Source: Paenibacillus sp. FSL H7-0357
GTDB lineage: Bacteria > Bacillota > Bacilli > Paenibacillales > Paenibacillaceae
DNA: 64,000 bases
Assembly (NCBI RefSeq): GCF_000758525.1
Contig: NZ_CP009241.1
Span: 4,030,001-4,094,000, forward strand
Reading direction: 5' to 3'
Shown in pieces: positions 8,325 through 15,893 of this stretch. Position 1 is the first letter of the stretch. Each line of letters begins with the position of its first letter. The position numbers and the translations under genes were made by a program. The notes under the pieces were generated by a model. That model was not told the DNA's origin. It was given only the letters and a program-made list of their open reading frames with translations, and made no database searches.

Positions 8325-9830
8325 ATGTTTGATATCACCAGTTACCTGCAAGCCGGTTACCCGACATTATGGATTCGTACATGGGAGGAAGCGCGGGCGT
8401 TAACGCAATTGGCCAAAGTAGCCCGAGATCAGTCCCTTAAACTGAAAGTGTGGTCAATTACCGAAGGCTGGATAAGCAAAGATACGGGGAAACGGCTGGA
8501 AGTAACAGACCCTGTAGAAGCGCTTAATGCGGTGAGGGACGGCGAGGATTCGAGTCTCTACGTGTTTCTCAGCTTTCATTTCTATCTGGGGAGTCCCGAA
8601 GTGCTGCAAAAGATTAAGGATCTTATCCCGATCGCCAAAAGCCGCGGCCGCCATCTTGTGTTTCTCTCCTGCCGCGTAGACCTTCCCCCAGAAATTGAAA
8701 AAGAAATTACACTAATCGATATTCCTCTACCCAAAATAGATGAATTATCCTCAGTACTGGACAGTGTTCTAGAATCTGTTCCTCAATCTATTCAGATAGA
8801 TGATCGCAAGGCACTGTTGGAAAATGCACTGGGCCTCACTTGCGCGGAGGCGGAAAATGTTTTCGCTCTGTCACTTGTCCGCTACAAAAGCTTTTCGACC
8901 GACGCAATTCGTAACGTCCAGCTTGAAAAATCAAATGTCATACGAAAGTCGGGGCTGCTCGAGTTCATACCGGCAGAGCTTACAACGGAAGAAATCGGCG
9001 GTCTGGATTTGCTCAAGTCATGGCTGTCTGAGAGAAAACGGGCTTTTTCCGAAGAAGCTCAAGCCTTCGGTTTGCCAAACCCAAAAGGAGTTCTGGTTGT
9101 AGGCGTGCCCGGCAGCGGTAAATCTCTTTCAGCCAAAGCTATTTCGAGCGCTTGGAACTTGCCACTGCTGCGCTTCGATATCGGGAAGGTATTCGGAAGC
9201 CTTGTAGGGCAGTCCGAGGAGCAGATGAGGCGGGCGCTGAATTTGGCCGAGACGATATCGCCTTGCATTTTATGGATCGATGAACTGGAGAAGGGGATGG
9301 CCGGACTGCAGACATCGGGCTCCTCAGATTCCGGTGTAACGGCGCGTGTACTTGGAACCTTCCTCACATGGATGCAAGAAAAGTCGCGGCCCGTTTTTGT
9401 ATTCGCTACGGCGAATAACGTGAACGCCCTGCCCCCTGAAATGTTGCGGAAAGGGCGGTTCGATGAACTGTTTTATGTAGATCTGCCCAACGAGCTAGAG
9501 CGAAAGGATATTCTTCGCATTCATCTGAAAAAACGCAGGCGGAATCCGGACGTTTTCGATCTGGGACAGCTTGCCCGGGAAAGCGACGGTTTTGGTGGAG
9601 CCGAGATTGAGCAGGCAATCGTGTCCGGGCTCTATCGAGCTTTCAGTGAACATCGCGATTTGCAGACGGGTGACATCTTGGAAGCATATCGGGCAACCAA
9701 ACCACTCTCGCAAATCATGAAGTCGCATGTCGAGCGTATCCGGGAATGGGGCATGGCGAATGCGCGTCCCGCCTCATCCAGCATGATAGAGATAAACGGC
9801 GACGATAATAAAAGACGCTTATTTATTTAA
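8325..9830 (+). CDS. AAA+ ATPase of the Ycf46-like type
   Basis: A 501-residue protein with an N-terminal domain (residues 1-215, opening MFDITSYLQAGYPTLWIRTW, characteristic of Ycf46-like ATPases) and a C-terminal AAA+ module. Walker A is GVPGSGKS at 260-267; Walker B is CILWIDELEK with the acidic pair near 319-320; sensor-1 FATANNVNALPPEM and the Arg-finger region RKGRFDELFYVDLP follow, then the lid helix region RESDGFGGAEIEQAI. AAA+ proteins use ATP to remodel protein partners; the substrate is unknown. Ycf46 homologues are encoded in some algal plastids and in cyanobacteria. It is first in a four-gene operon (gaps 19, 1 and -4 bases) with DUF1257, DUF2997 and radical-SAM genes, suggesting one complex or pathway. 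Confidence 0.9.
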   Translation: MFDITSYLQAGYPTLWIRTWEEARALTQLAKVARDQSLKLKVWSITEGWISKDTGKRLEVTDPVEALNAVRDGEDSSLYVFLSFHFYLGSPEVLQKIKDLIPIAKSRGRHLVFLSCRVDLPPEIEKEITLIDIPLPKIDELSSVLDSVLESVPQSIQIDDRKALLENALGLTCAEAENVFALSLVRYKSFSTDAIRNVQLEKSNVIRKSGLLEFIPAELTTEEIGGLDLLKSWLSERKRAFSEEAQAFGLPNPKGVLVVGVPGSGKSLSAKAISSAWNLPLLRFDIGKVFGSLVGQSEEQMRRALNLAETISPCILWIDELEKGMAGLQTSGSSDSGVTARVLGTFLTWMQEKSRPVFVFATANNVNALPPEMLRKGRFDELFYVDLPNELERKDILRIHLKKRRRNPDVFDLGQLARESDGFGGAEIEQAIVSGLYRAFSEHRDLQTGDILEAYRATKPLSQIMKSHVERIREWGMANARPASSSMIEINGDDNKRRLFI

Positions 9831-9849
9831 GCGGAGTTAGGAGGAACTG

Positions 9850-10251
9850 GTGTCACATTTCACAACTTTGCAGACAACCATTAAAAATATCGAGGCGGTC
9901 CGTATGGCGTGCCGGGAACTCGGATTAGAACTTGTGCAAGAAGGCCAGGCGCGGGGCTATGGGGGACGAACGATTAACGGAGATTATGTCATCAAATGCA
10001 AAGGACCGTATGACGTTGTTTTGAATAAGCAGCAGGACGGCCACTACGGGATTATCACCGACTGGTATCGGGGACATGTGGCCAAAGAAATCGGTGAGGG
10101 TGGAGGCCGCCTTCTGCAAACATACGGTGTAGTTCTAGCCACTATGGAGGCCCGCAAATTGGGTTATTCGGTAACCCGTCAATCCATGCCCGACGGGTCG
10201 GTGAAAGTGGTGTTAACTCAAGCAGTATCAGGCGGAGGAGGGGAGCTGTGA
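9850..10251 (+). CDS. DUF1257 (Ycf35-like) protein
   Basis: A 133-residue soluble protein starting with GTG at 9850, after AGGAGGAACTG. Its whole length fits the DUF1257/Ycf35 family: MSHFTTLQTTIKNIEAVRMA at the start, a central NGDYVIKCKGPYDVVLNKQQ region and YGIITDWYRGHVAKEIG, then a helical region and a beta-rich end. No enzymatic motif or metal-binding cysteine cluster is seen. The function of the family is unknown. In this operon it lies between the AAA+ ATPase and the tiny DUF2997-like gene (one-base gap), so coupled translation and a shared role with the ATPase are likely. The tail GGGGEL overlaps the ribosome site of the next gene. Confidence 0.87.
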   Translation: MSHFTTLQTTIKNIEAVRMACRELGLELVQEGQARGYGGRTINGDYVIKCKGPYDVVLNKQQDGHYGIITDWYRGHVAKEIGEGGGRLLQTYGVVLATMEARKLGYSVTRQSMPDGSVKVVLTQAVSGGGGEL

Positions 10252-10252
10252 A

Positions 10253-10447
10253 ATGAAGCAGATTGTCATAACGGTCGGACCCGACGGTTCCGTTTCGATC
10301 GAGGCTCAGAACTATAAGGGTACTGAATGCGACGCCGCGACCCGGCCATTCGAGCTTGCATTAGGACAGATAACGAAAAAACAGCGAAAGCCGGAATTTT
10401 ATTCTGCGAAGCATGGAACTATGAACAAGTACGAAAAACTTTTATGA
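10253..10447 (+). CDS. DUF2997-like small protein
   Basis: A 64-residue protein beginning MKQIVITVGPDGSVSIEAQN and continuing YKGTECDAATRPFELALG. The beta-strand start with a Gly-hairpin, the single conserved-looking Cys (TECDAAT) and the basic tail KKQRKPEFY fit the DUF2997 family, which commonly accompanies DUF1257 genes. The ATG at 10253 follows a GGAGGAGGGGAGC ribosome site lying inside the end of the preceding gene, and its stop overlaps the next gene's start (ATGA at 10444), so translational coupling is likely on both sides. No function is known. The Cys and its size would suit a small carrier or substrate peptide, possibly for the neighbouring radical-SAM enzyme, but that is speculation. 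Confidence 0.82.
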   Translation: MKQIVITVGPDGSVSIEAQNYKGTECDAATRPFELALGQITKKQRKPEFYSAKHGTMNKYEKLL

Positions 10448-11058
10448 ATAGTAGATCACCATTTAATGAATCTGTTCAGGACGCCGAAATTCAGCTCCTG
10501 CTTCATACTAGTGTCACTCCTTACTCCCTGGTGAACGGCCCGGGGTTGCGTTCGGTCATACATTTGCAGGGTTGTACCCTCGCTTGCATTGGGTGTTTTA
10601 ATCCGGCTTCTCACCAACCAGGAATCGGTATCAAAATGAGCATTGATGAGCTCTGCAAGAGTATTCCAAACGACGTGGAAGGCATAACCGTAAGCGGCGG
10701 GGAGCCTTTTCAACAACAGGATGGCTTGCTGCTACTGCTCAAGAAGCTACGTCAACATGGATATTCCATCATCGTGTTCAGCGGGTATACCCAAGAGGAA
10801 ATTTCCAAGTTACCGAAAGGGAATAGTATTATGGAGTATATCGATGTGCTGATCGACGGCCGCTATGAGGCAGACCAGTCAGCTGATATTGGTCTGCGAG
10901 GGAGTAATAATCAGGTAATCCACCTTTTGACGGACCGTTATCGGATGGAGGATCTGCAGGTTCGCCGGACAGAGCTAACTTTCCTGCAAGATGGCACAGC
11001 TACGTTGACAGGGTTTCCAAGCGGGGCCTTACGAAAGATTTTTAGTCAAATAAGATAA
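10444..11058 (+). CDS. Radical-SAM 4Fe-4S protein, NrdG-like
   Basis: A 204-residue protein with the [4Fe-4S] motif C-x3-C-x2-C (Cys44, Cys48, Cys51 in GCTLACIGCFNP), then the SAM-binding motif VSGGEPFQQ and the SGYT strand. This size and order match the anaerobic ribonucleotide-reductase activase (NrdG/PflA small) group. The start is ATG at 10444, overlapping the preceding stop by four bases; a longer reading from 10327 would run through the DUF2997-like gene and is not favoured. No NrdD gene is present, and the fixed association with AAA+, DUF1257 and DUF2997 genes argues for a different role, such as radical activation or modification of an operon partner (inference). A terminator follows 35 bases downstream. 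Confidence 0.88.
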   Translation: MNSRSPFNESVQDAEIQLLLHTSVTPYSLVNGPGLRSVIHLQGCTLACIGCFNPASHQPGIGIKMSIDELCKSIPNDVEGITVSGGEPFQQQDGLLLLLKKLRQHGYSIIVFSGYTQEEISKLPKGNSIMEYIDVLIDGRYEADQSADIGLRGSNNQVIHLLTDRYRMEDLQVRRTELTFLQDGTATLTGFPSGALRKIFSQIR

Positions 11059-11092
11059 GACGAATAATGGACTAAACCAAATAAATAGCTAA

Positions 11093-11117
11093 GAGCCGCG
11101 CTCCGCGCGGTTTTCTT
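11093..11117 (+). terminator. Rho-independent terminator ending the AAA+/DUF1257/radical-SAM operon
   Basis: GC-only stem CCGCGC/GCGCGG with a three-base TCC loop at 11096-11110, followed by TTTTCTT. Confidence 0.85.
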
Positions 11118-11160
11118 AATTTAAAGGGACCAGGTATTTCAGTCAAGGAGGCTTAACAAT

Positions 11161-12201
11161 ATGACATTCCATACCCCTGACCGTATAAAGATCCCGCCAG
11201 GGTTCTGGGCTGGTTTGCGAGAGTTAGGAATTGCCGCTCACGATGTTGTTCGTCAAGCGCGGCTGCCGCTCACGATTATCAACGGACCTGCAGGAGTCAC
11301 GGTCGCCCAATATTTTGCGGTCTGGCAGGCATACTCTGATCTCGTCGGCGATATCTCCCAAGGAATCATCAAGCTTTCTACTGCGTTTGATACAGCGCAT
11401 TATCCGCCGTCCGTCATGGCGACATACCATGCTCGCGACTATCGCGATGCGCTTAACCGCATGGCCCGGTACAAGCAGTTGTGTCCTCCTGAGAGCTTAC
11501 AGATTACCGAGGAAGGCGAAAGCTGCAGGATCGAACTGGATTGGCAGCGTACTGAGCAATCCGGTCCGGCGATGCTGGTCGGGATTACATTTGCCACACT
11601 TCTGGAGCTCGGGCGCCGGGGCAGCGAACAGCCTTTAACTGCAAAGCTCGTCGAATTCTCACAGCCAATGGGCGATGTAAAGTCGCTTGAAACTTACTTC
11701 GGCTGCCCGATACGGACCGGCACGGAATGCAACCGGTTGACGCTGCGTCGAAGAGATCTGGACTGCCCTTTTGTTTCGTACAACGAAGAGTTGTTGGAGA
11801 TTCTGACTCCTGCTCTGGATCGTACGCTGGATGAACGGCAATACGGCCGCTCCATGACCGAAACAGTCAAATGGATCATGAAACGCAGCCTCACAGGAGG
11901 GCGGCCCGACATTCAGACTGTCGCCAGGGAACTGGGTATGAGCGATCGCACCTTGCAGCGTCGCCTTACGGACGAAGGTACGAGCTTCAAGCAGCTGTTA
12001 ATGCAAGCTAGACATGAGCAGGCGCTAGAGTATTTGGCTGACCCCTCGCTAGAGATTAAAGAAGTAGCCTTCCTTATCGGATATGAGGATCAGAACTCAT
12101 TCTACCGTGCCTTTCGCTCATGGCAAGGCGATACTCCATCCCATTGGCGTGCCGAACATATAGGTCCTAACATTCCGACAACCATAACATTGGCGCGTTA
12201 A
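11161..12201 (+). CDS. AraC-family regulator with N-terminal Arabinose_bd-type domain
   Basis: A 346-residue transcription factor. ATG at 11161 follows AAGGAGGCTTAACAAT. Residues 1-200 resemble the PF12625 (OruR/ArgR-like AraC) sensor domain: IPPGFWAGLRELGIAAHDVV, then LPLT and the FAVWQAYSDLVGD region. The C-terminal 100 residues hold two helix-turn-helices: VARELGMSDRTLQRRLTDEG and KEVAFLIGYEDQNSFYRAFR with a GDTPSHWR tail. This sensor type is more usual in proteobacteria and actinobacteria, so transfer is possible. A short-chain dehydrogenase gene follows 96 bases downstream on the same strand and is its most likely target. The inducer is unknown. Confidence 0.88.
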   Translation: MTFHTPDRIKIPPGFWAGLRELGIAAHDVVRQARLPLTIINGPAGVTVAQYFAVWQAYSDLVGDISQGIIKLSTAFDTAHYPPSVMATYHARDYRDALNRMARYKQLCPPESLQITEEGESCRIELDWQRTEQSGPAMLVGITFATLLELGRRGSEQPLTAKLVEFSQPMGDVKSLETYFGCPIRTGTECNRLTLRRRDLDCPFVSYNEELLEILTPALDRTLDERQYGRSMTETVKWIMKRSLTGGRPDIQTVARELGMSDRTLQRRLTDEGTSFKQLLMQARHEQALEYLADPSLEIKEVAFLIGYEDQNSFYRAFRSWQGDTPSHWRAEHIGPNIPTTITLAR

Positions 12202-12297
12202 GCAAGAACAATGGCGTAAAAGGCTAGTTACCGGTCGACCCAGACAAGGTAATATAATCCCTATCTCGAACATCTAGAGAAAAAGGAGACAGATAAC

Positions 12298-13092
12298 ATG
12301 GATATGGGACTAGCCAATAAAACCGCACTTGTGACAGGATCGACGAAAGGGATAGGAAGGGCTATTGCCATCGAACTGGCCCGAGAAGGAGTTAATGTAC
12401 TAATAAACGGGCGGAACGATGAAGAGGTAGAACGAACAGTTCAGGAAATCAAGGCACAATTCCCGGCCACCTCTCCTCAGAATGCGACAGCTGATATCGT
12501 GAATATTAAGCAAAGGGAAGCTTTATTCAAGAAGTACCCCAGCGTGGATATTTTAGTAAACAATATGGGCATTTATGAAATCATGACATATGAGGATATT
12601 GACGATGAAGTGTGGGAGAAATACTTCCGTACGAATGTTCTCGCCGCAAACGGATGTTCTAAATTTTATCTTACTCAGATGTTAAAAAACGATTATGGCC
12701 GCATTATCTTTATTGCGAGCGAAGAAGCCATCATGCCTTCCGGTCAAATGCCTCAGTATTGCATGACCAAATCGATGTTATTATCCTTGTCCAAAAGTTT
12801 ATCTAAACTAACGATAGGAACGGAAGTTACCATCAACACGATTATGCCGGGACCCACGCTCTCCGAGAATGTCCATCAAATCATTGATAGCATTTACCCT
12901 AATGAAGAAATTAGTTTTGCGGAAAAAGAGAAAAAATTCATGGCGACAAACCTGCCTCAATCTGAAATCCAACGGTTTATCAGGCCGCAAGAGATAGGCA
13001 GACTAGCTGCATTTGTATGCAGTCCAGATGCCTCCGCATTTAAGGGTTCTCCAATCCGAATGGATGGGGGAATGGTGCCGACGATTTTTTAA
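12298..13092 (+). CDS. SDR-family NAD(P)-dependent oxidoreductase
   Basis: A 264-residue classical short-chain dehydrogenase. ATG at 12298 follows AAAAAGGAGACAGATAAC. The Rossmann cofactor motif is TGSTKGIGRAIA (about residues 14-25), the NNMG motif follows strand 4, and the catalytic set is a Ser in FIASEEA with YCMTK (Tyr-x3-Lys). The Asn/Arg after the second strand (INGRN) is compatible with NADPH use. The Cys next to Tyr and the acidic EEA after Ser are typical of a sub-branch acting on small ketones or alcohols, but the substrate cannot be read out. It follows the AraC regulator gene. Confidence 0.9.
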   Translation: MDMGLANKTALVTGSTKGIGRAIAIELAREGVNVLINGRNDEEVERTVQEIKAQFPATSPQNATADIVNIKQREALFKKYPSVDILVNNMGIYEIMTYEDIDDEVWEKYFRTNVLAANGCSKFYLTQMLKNDYGRIIFIASEEAIMPSGQMPQYCMTKSMLLSLSKSLSKLTIGTEVTINTIMPGPTLSENVHQIIDSIYPNEEISFAEKEKKFMATNLPQSEIQRFIRPQEIGRLAAFVCSPDASAFKGSPIRMDGGMVPTIF

Positions 13093-13259
13093 CCTTAATT
13101 ATGATTGCCAGACGCTTGAGCTTCCTCTTATTTTATATATCGTGAATTGAAGGCCCTACCCACACCGCTGCATGTAACAGTAGAGGAAAATAATCCCTTT
13201 TGTCGAATGTATGTATGATGAGAGAGCTTGAATTATTTTCTGGGGAGAAGTGGACAGAC

Positions 13260-14306
13260 ATGATTAAACGTAAGAGGATTGTTCTTATTGTGGCCGTATT
13301 GACATCTATAATGCTAACCGGGGCAACTAGAATCGCTCCAAATCTTGAACAAGCACCCGAATTAAAAATTAGAGTCCAAAAAATCGATTACCCTAAACCC
13401 TTGGAACCGTTGACAATCTTTTGGGCAAAAGATAATGAGGGGCTGTATAAGACGATTTTCGGTCCGGGCAAGACGAAGACTACTATGGTCATGACCGGTA
13501 TTTACAGCAATATCTTGTATGAAGATTACGAGACATTATATTTTCTGAAACATGGGGTTAACCAGACAAGCGATATCTACAAGCTAGAAGTGTCCTCCAA
13601 AAGATTGACGCGCCTGACCAGCTTAGGGGGAATCGATCAATTTTCCCTCAAGAACAAGAGCATCTATTATGTCACCAATAGCATGACTATCGAACCTGGC
13701 GTGTACCGGATGGCGCTGGATGGAAAGTCGAAGGTCAGAGTTAGTTCAACCCTATTGGATGCGCAGGATAAAAGGTATCGGTATTACATTGGCTCAGGAA
13801 TACAAACTGATGGATTGGACGTCTATTTTCCGCTTTTGCGACAGCCCTTGCCGTCTACTGGCGAGAAGTATATCGTGCAGAAAGACGATGAAATCGAATA
13901 TAACTGGAAGACCGCGAAGAACAATGAGGAGCAACTCTCTACTTATTTTTTCTATATGACAGATTACATGGGTGATACAGATTCCGATTCGTTCGTTTTT
14001 GTAGAGCATGATGAGGAGGCAGACACGACTTACCTTCATCTGTTTAAAAAAGGTAATCAAATTGTTCGTAAAATAATCGGTTGGGAACTTGAGCCTTTGG
14101 ACATCTTGCACGGATGGGCGTATTTCACCGCAAAGGCTGAAAACTTGGAAGCGGGAGGGACTTTCGCCATTCGGCTGGACGGTTCAGGACTGCGTCAAAT
14201 CGGTAACAATGAATTTTTACTATCCGACTACTTAGGAAGCATTAAGCGGAATCTTGTGTTCCAGAACCGTAACGACGGCACATTTACGATTATGAAGGAA
14301 TTATGA
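13260..14306 (+). CDS. Exported or membrane-anchored DUF5050-like beta-propeller protein
   Basis: A 348-residue protein from ATG at 13260 (after GGGGAGAAGTGGACAGAC); an upstream TTG at 13200 would add 20 residues without a ribosome site. Residues 1-22 (MIKRKRIVLIVAVLTSIMLT) form an export signal or N-terminal anchor. The rest is made of repeated strand motifs such as SDIYKLEVSSKRLTRLTSLG, IYYVTNSM, GVYRMALDGKSKVRVS and FAIRLDGSGLRQIG, the pattern of DUF5050/TolB-like propellers that sit on the cell surface. No catalytic residues are identified. It stands alone, with a strong terminator directly after it. Confidence 0.7.
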   Translation: MIKRKRIVLIVAVLTSIMLTGATRIAPNLEQAPELKIRVQKIDYPKPLEPLTIFWAKDNEGLYKTIFGPGKTKTTMVMTGIYSNILYEDYETLYFLKHGVNQTSDIYKLEVSSKRLTRLTSLGGIDQFSLKNKSIYYVTNSMTIEPGVYRMALDGKSKVRVSSTLLDAQDKRYRYYIGSGIQTDGLDVYFPLLRQPLPSTGEKYIVQKDDEIEYNWKTAKNNEEQLSTYFFYMTDYMGDTDSDSFVFVEHDEEADTTYLHLFKKGNQIVRKIIGWELEPLDILHGWAYFTAKAENLEAGGTFAIRLDGSGLRQIGNNEFLLSDYLGSIKRNLVFQNRNDGTFTIMKEL

Positions 14307-14315
14307 TTTCATTAG

Positions 14316-14341
14316 AAGTCGCCATATTGGCGACTTTTTTT
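14316..14341 (+). terminator. Rho-independent terminator
   Basis: Perfect nine-base-pair stem AAGTCGCCA/TGGCGACTT with a three-base loop, running into seven T. It follows the DUF5050-like gene by nine bases. Confidence 0.9.
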
Positions 14342-14442
14342 GTAGTAACGATATAAGCCGAAAGTGACAAAATGCTAATATCCCAACCTTTCTTCCTGTG
14401 ATATGATTATTTAAATATATTTATTAGTAGGGGATGGTGCAA

Positions 14443-14985
14443 ATGTTAGATCAGCGAGTGTACGTCCGGTTCCCGGAGGAAGCGGACGCCGAACAATTGA
14501 CAGGAATGTTCAAGCGCAATCGGGAGTTTTTTGAGAAGTTTTCACCAACCAACCCGGATGAGTTCTATACGGAGGAGCAGCAGCTCCAAATGATTAAGAA
14601 GAGTAATGCCGATAGAGCAGAGGACCGGAAATATGATTTCATAGTATGCCACATGGCGGACGACCGGATTATTGGTAACGTAGGGTTGTCCTTTGTGGTG
14701 CGGGGTCCGCTTCAGTGCTGCATGATCGGATACTGTCTGGACCAGGATTATAACGGCAAGGGCTATATGACGGAGGCTGTGAAGCAGGTGGTGCGCTATG
14801 CCTTCGAGGAGCTGAAGTTTCACCGGATCACAGGGGAAGCCTCTCCCCGAAATCCCGGATCCATGCGCGTGCTTGAGAATGCCGGGTTCCACAAAGAAGG
14901 CATCGCTCAAAGCAATGTAAAGATCAATGGGGTCTGGGAGGATCATCAGGTTCTGGCCATTATCAATCCCTCCGAGCGCAGCTAG
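14443..14985 (+). CDS. GNAT N-acetyltransferase (RimJ/RimL-like)
   Basis: A 180-residue cytosolic acetyltransferase. ATG at 14443 is preferred because AGTAGGGG lies nine bases upstream; an in-frame ATG at 14434 touches that site. The fold is recognisable by the N-terminal VRFPEEADAEQLTGMF strand-helix, the acetyl-CoA loop around YCLDQDYNGKGYMTEAVKQV (Q/R-x-x-G-x-G/A equivalent NGKGYM), and the C-terminal ASPRNPGSMRVLENAGFHKE typical of the RimJ/RimL branch that acetylates protein N-termini or small amines. The partner substrate is unknown. It is a single-gene unit. Confidence 0.9.
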   Translation: MLDQRVYVRFPEEADAEQLTGMFKRNREFFEKFSPTNPDEFYTEEQQLQMIKKSNADRAEDRKYDFIVCHMADDRIIGNVGLSFVVRGPLQCCMIGYCLDQDYNGKGYMTEAVKQVVRYAFEELKFHRITGEASPRNPGSMRVLENAGFHKEGIAQSNVKINGVWEDHQVLAIINPSERS

Positions 14986-15019
14986 ACATTACGCAGCTAA
15001 CTTGAACAATTATGTAATC

Positions 15020-15055
15020 AACCTTGATTGGCTTTGTGCCTTTCGAGGTTTTTTT
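15020..15055 (+). terminator. Probable terminator after the GNAT gene
   Basis: AACCTTGA at 15020-15027 pairs with TCGAGGTT at 15043-15050 (one mismatch) and is followed by TTTTT. The loop is long, so strength is uncertain. Confidence 0.5.
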
Positions 15056-15210
15056 CAACAATCCATTATAAATAAAAAAATTATCGTATCATATCTTCGT
15101 CACTTCCTTCCGAAAGTAAATAGAAAGACTTTATTCAAAGTGTGATACATTTGTTTGACTATTATAAACAACAAAGAGCTTATTTGACATCAGAAGGAGC
15201 TGGCTAATTT

Positions 15211-15633
15211 ATGGATCAAATCATTGTATTCAAACTCGGAAATGAAGACTTTGGACTCGATATCAATACTATCGGGGAAATCCAAGATTCTAAAAAATCC
15301 ACACCACTTCTATTTGCCGAACCTTGGCATGAAGGATTCGCAACTATTTACGGAGAACTCTACACTGTCATTAACCTGAGAATAAAACTGAATATTTCTC
15401 GTCAGGAACGCCGTGAACAAGACAAGTTCATCATCTTGCATACACATAAATTAGCTTTTGTTGTTGATTCTGTTGAAGACATTGCCTCCGCTGCTGATTC
15501 TGTCGTTCATGAACCACCTGATAATCCCAATAAGCAAGTGATCGAGTGCAGGTATGAATCCAACAATCGTATGATTTCGGTCTTAAATGTCCAAGCACTC
15601 ATTGATTCAACACTTCTTAAGGCAAGTGAGTAA
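15211..15633 (+). CDS. Orphan CheW-like chemotaxis coupling protein
   Basis: A 140-residue single-domain protein starting MDQIIVFKLGNEDFGLDINT, after AGAAGGAGCTGG. The CheW fold is indicated by the N-terminal FKLGNEDFGLDI strand pair, the central GELYTVINLRIKL element (equivalent to the usual R-G-x-x-x-P-V-x-D/N-L) and LAFVVDSVEDI with HEPPD. CheW scaffolds couple chemoreceptors to CheA. Here no receptor, CheA or CheY is adjacent, and the typical Arg-Gly before the NLR element is replaced by Y-G-E-L, so it may be a divergent adaptor. Downstream is a hairpin terminator. Confidence 0.8.
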   Translation: MDQIIVFKLGNEDFGLDINTIGEIQDSKKSTPLLFAEPWHEGFATIYGELYTVINLRIKLNISRQERREQDKFIILHTHKLAFVVDSVEDIASAADSVVHEPPDNPNKQVIECRYESNNRMISVLNVQALIDSTLLKASE

Positions 15634-15702
15634 CGATATTCATACAATTTTCTGCTGAAGTAAGGGGAAGATCAATTTAAGTAGACTATTTATTTCATTT
15701 TG

Positions 15703-15734
15703 GACGTCCTAAGCAGTTAAGGGACGTCTTTTCT
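15703..15734 (+). terminator. Probable terminator after the CheW-like gene
   Basis: GACGTCC at 15703-15709 pairs with GGACGTC at 15722-15728 across a 12-base loop and is followed by TTTTCTT. The rest of the gap up to 15893 contains no recognisable gene. Confidence 0.65.
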
Positions 15735-15893
15735 TCGTAAACGGGGCGTCCAACCACGCTGGCTTCAAAACCTGTTGCCGATCAATTTATAGGAACCCAG
15801 CATATAACTGGGTCTCGCGCCTAATTGTTCTGCTTAGGAGGACAGGCTATGATAGAAAGTAACTTATAACAGCACTAAATAAAGGAGCACGTT

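Noticed and set aside
10327..10443. Longer N-terminus for the radical-SAM protein
   Set aside because: It would overlap the whole DUF2997-like gene in another frame; the ATG at 10444 with ATGA overlap gives the normal family length.
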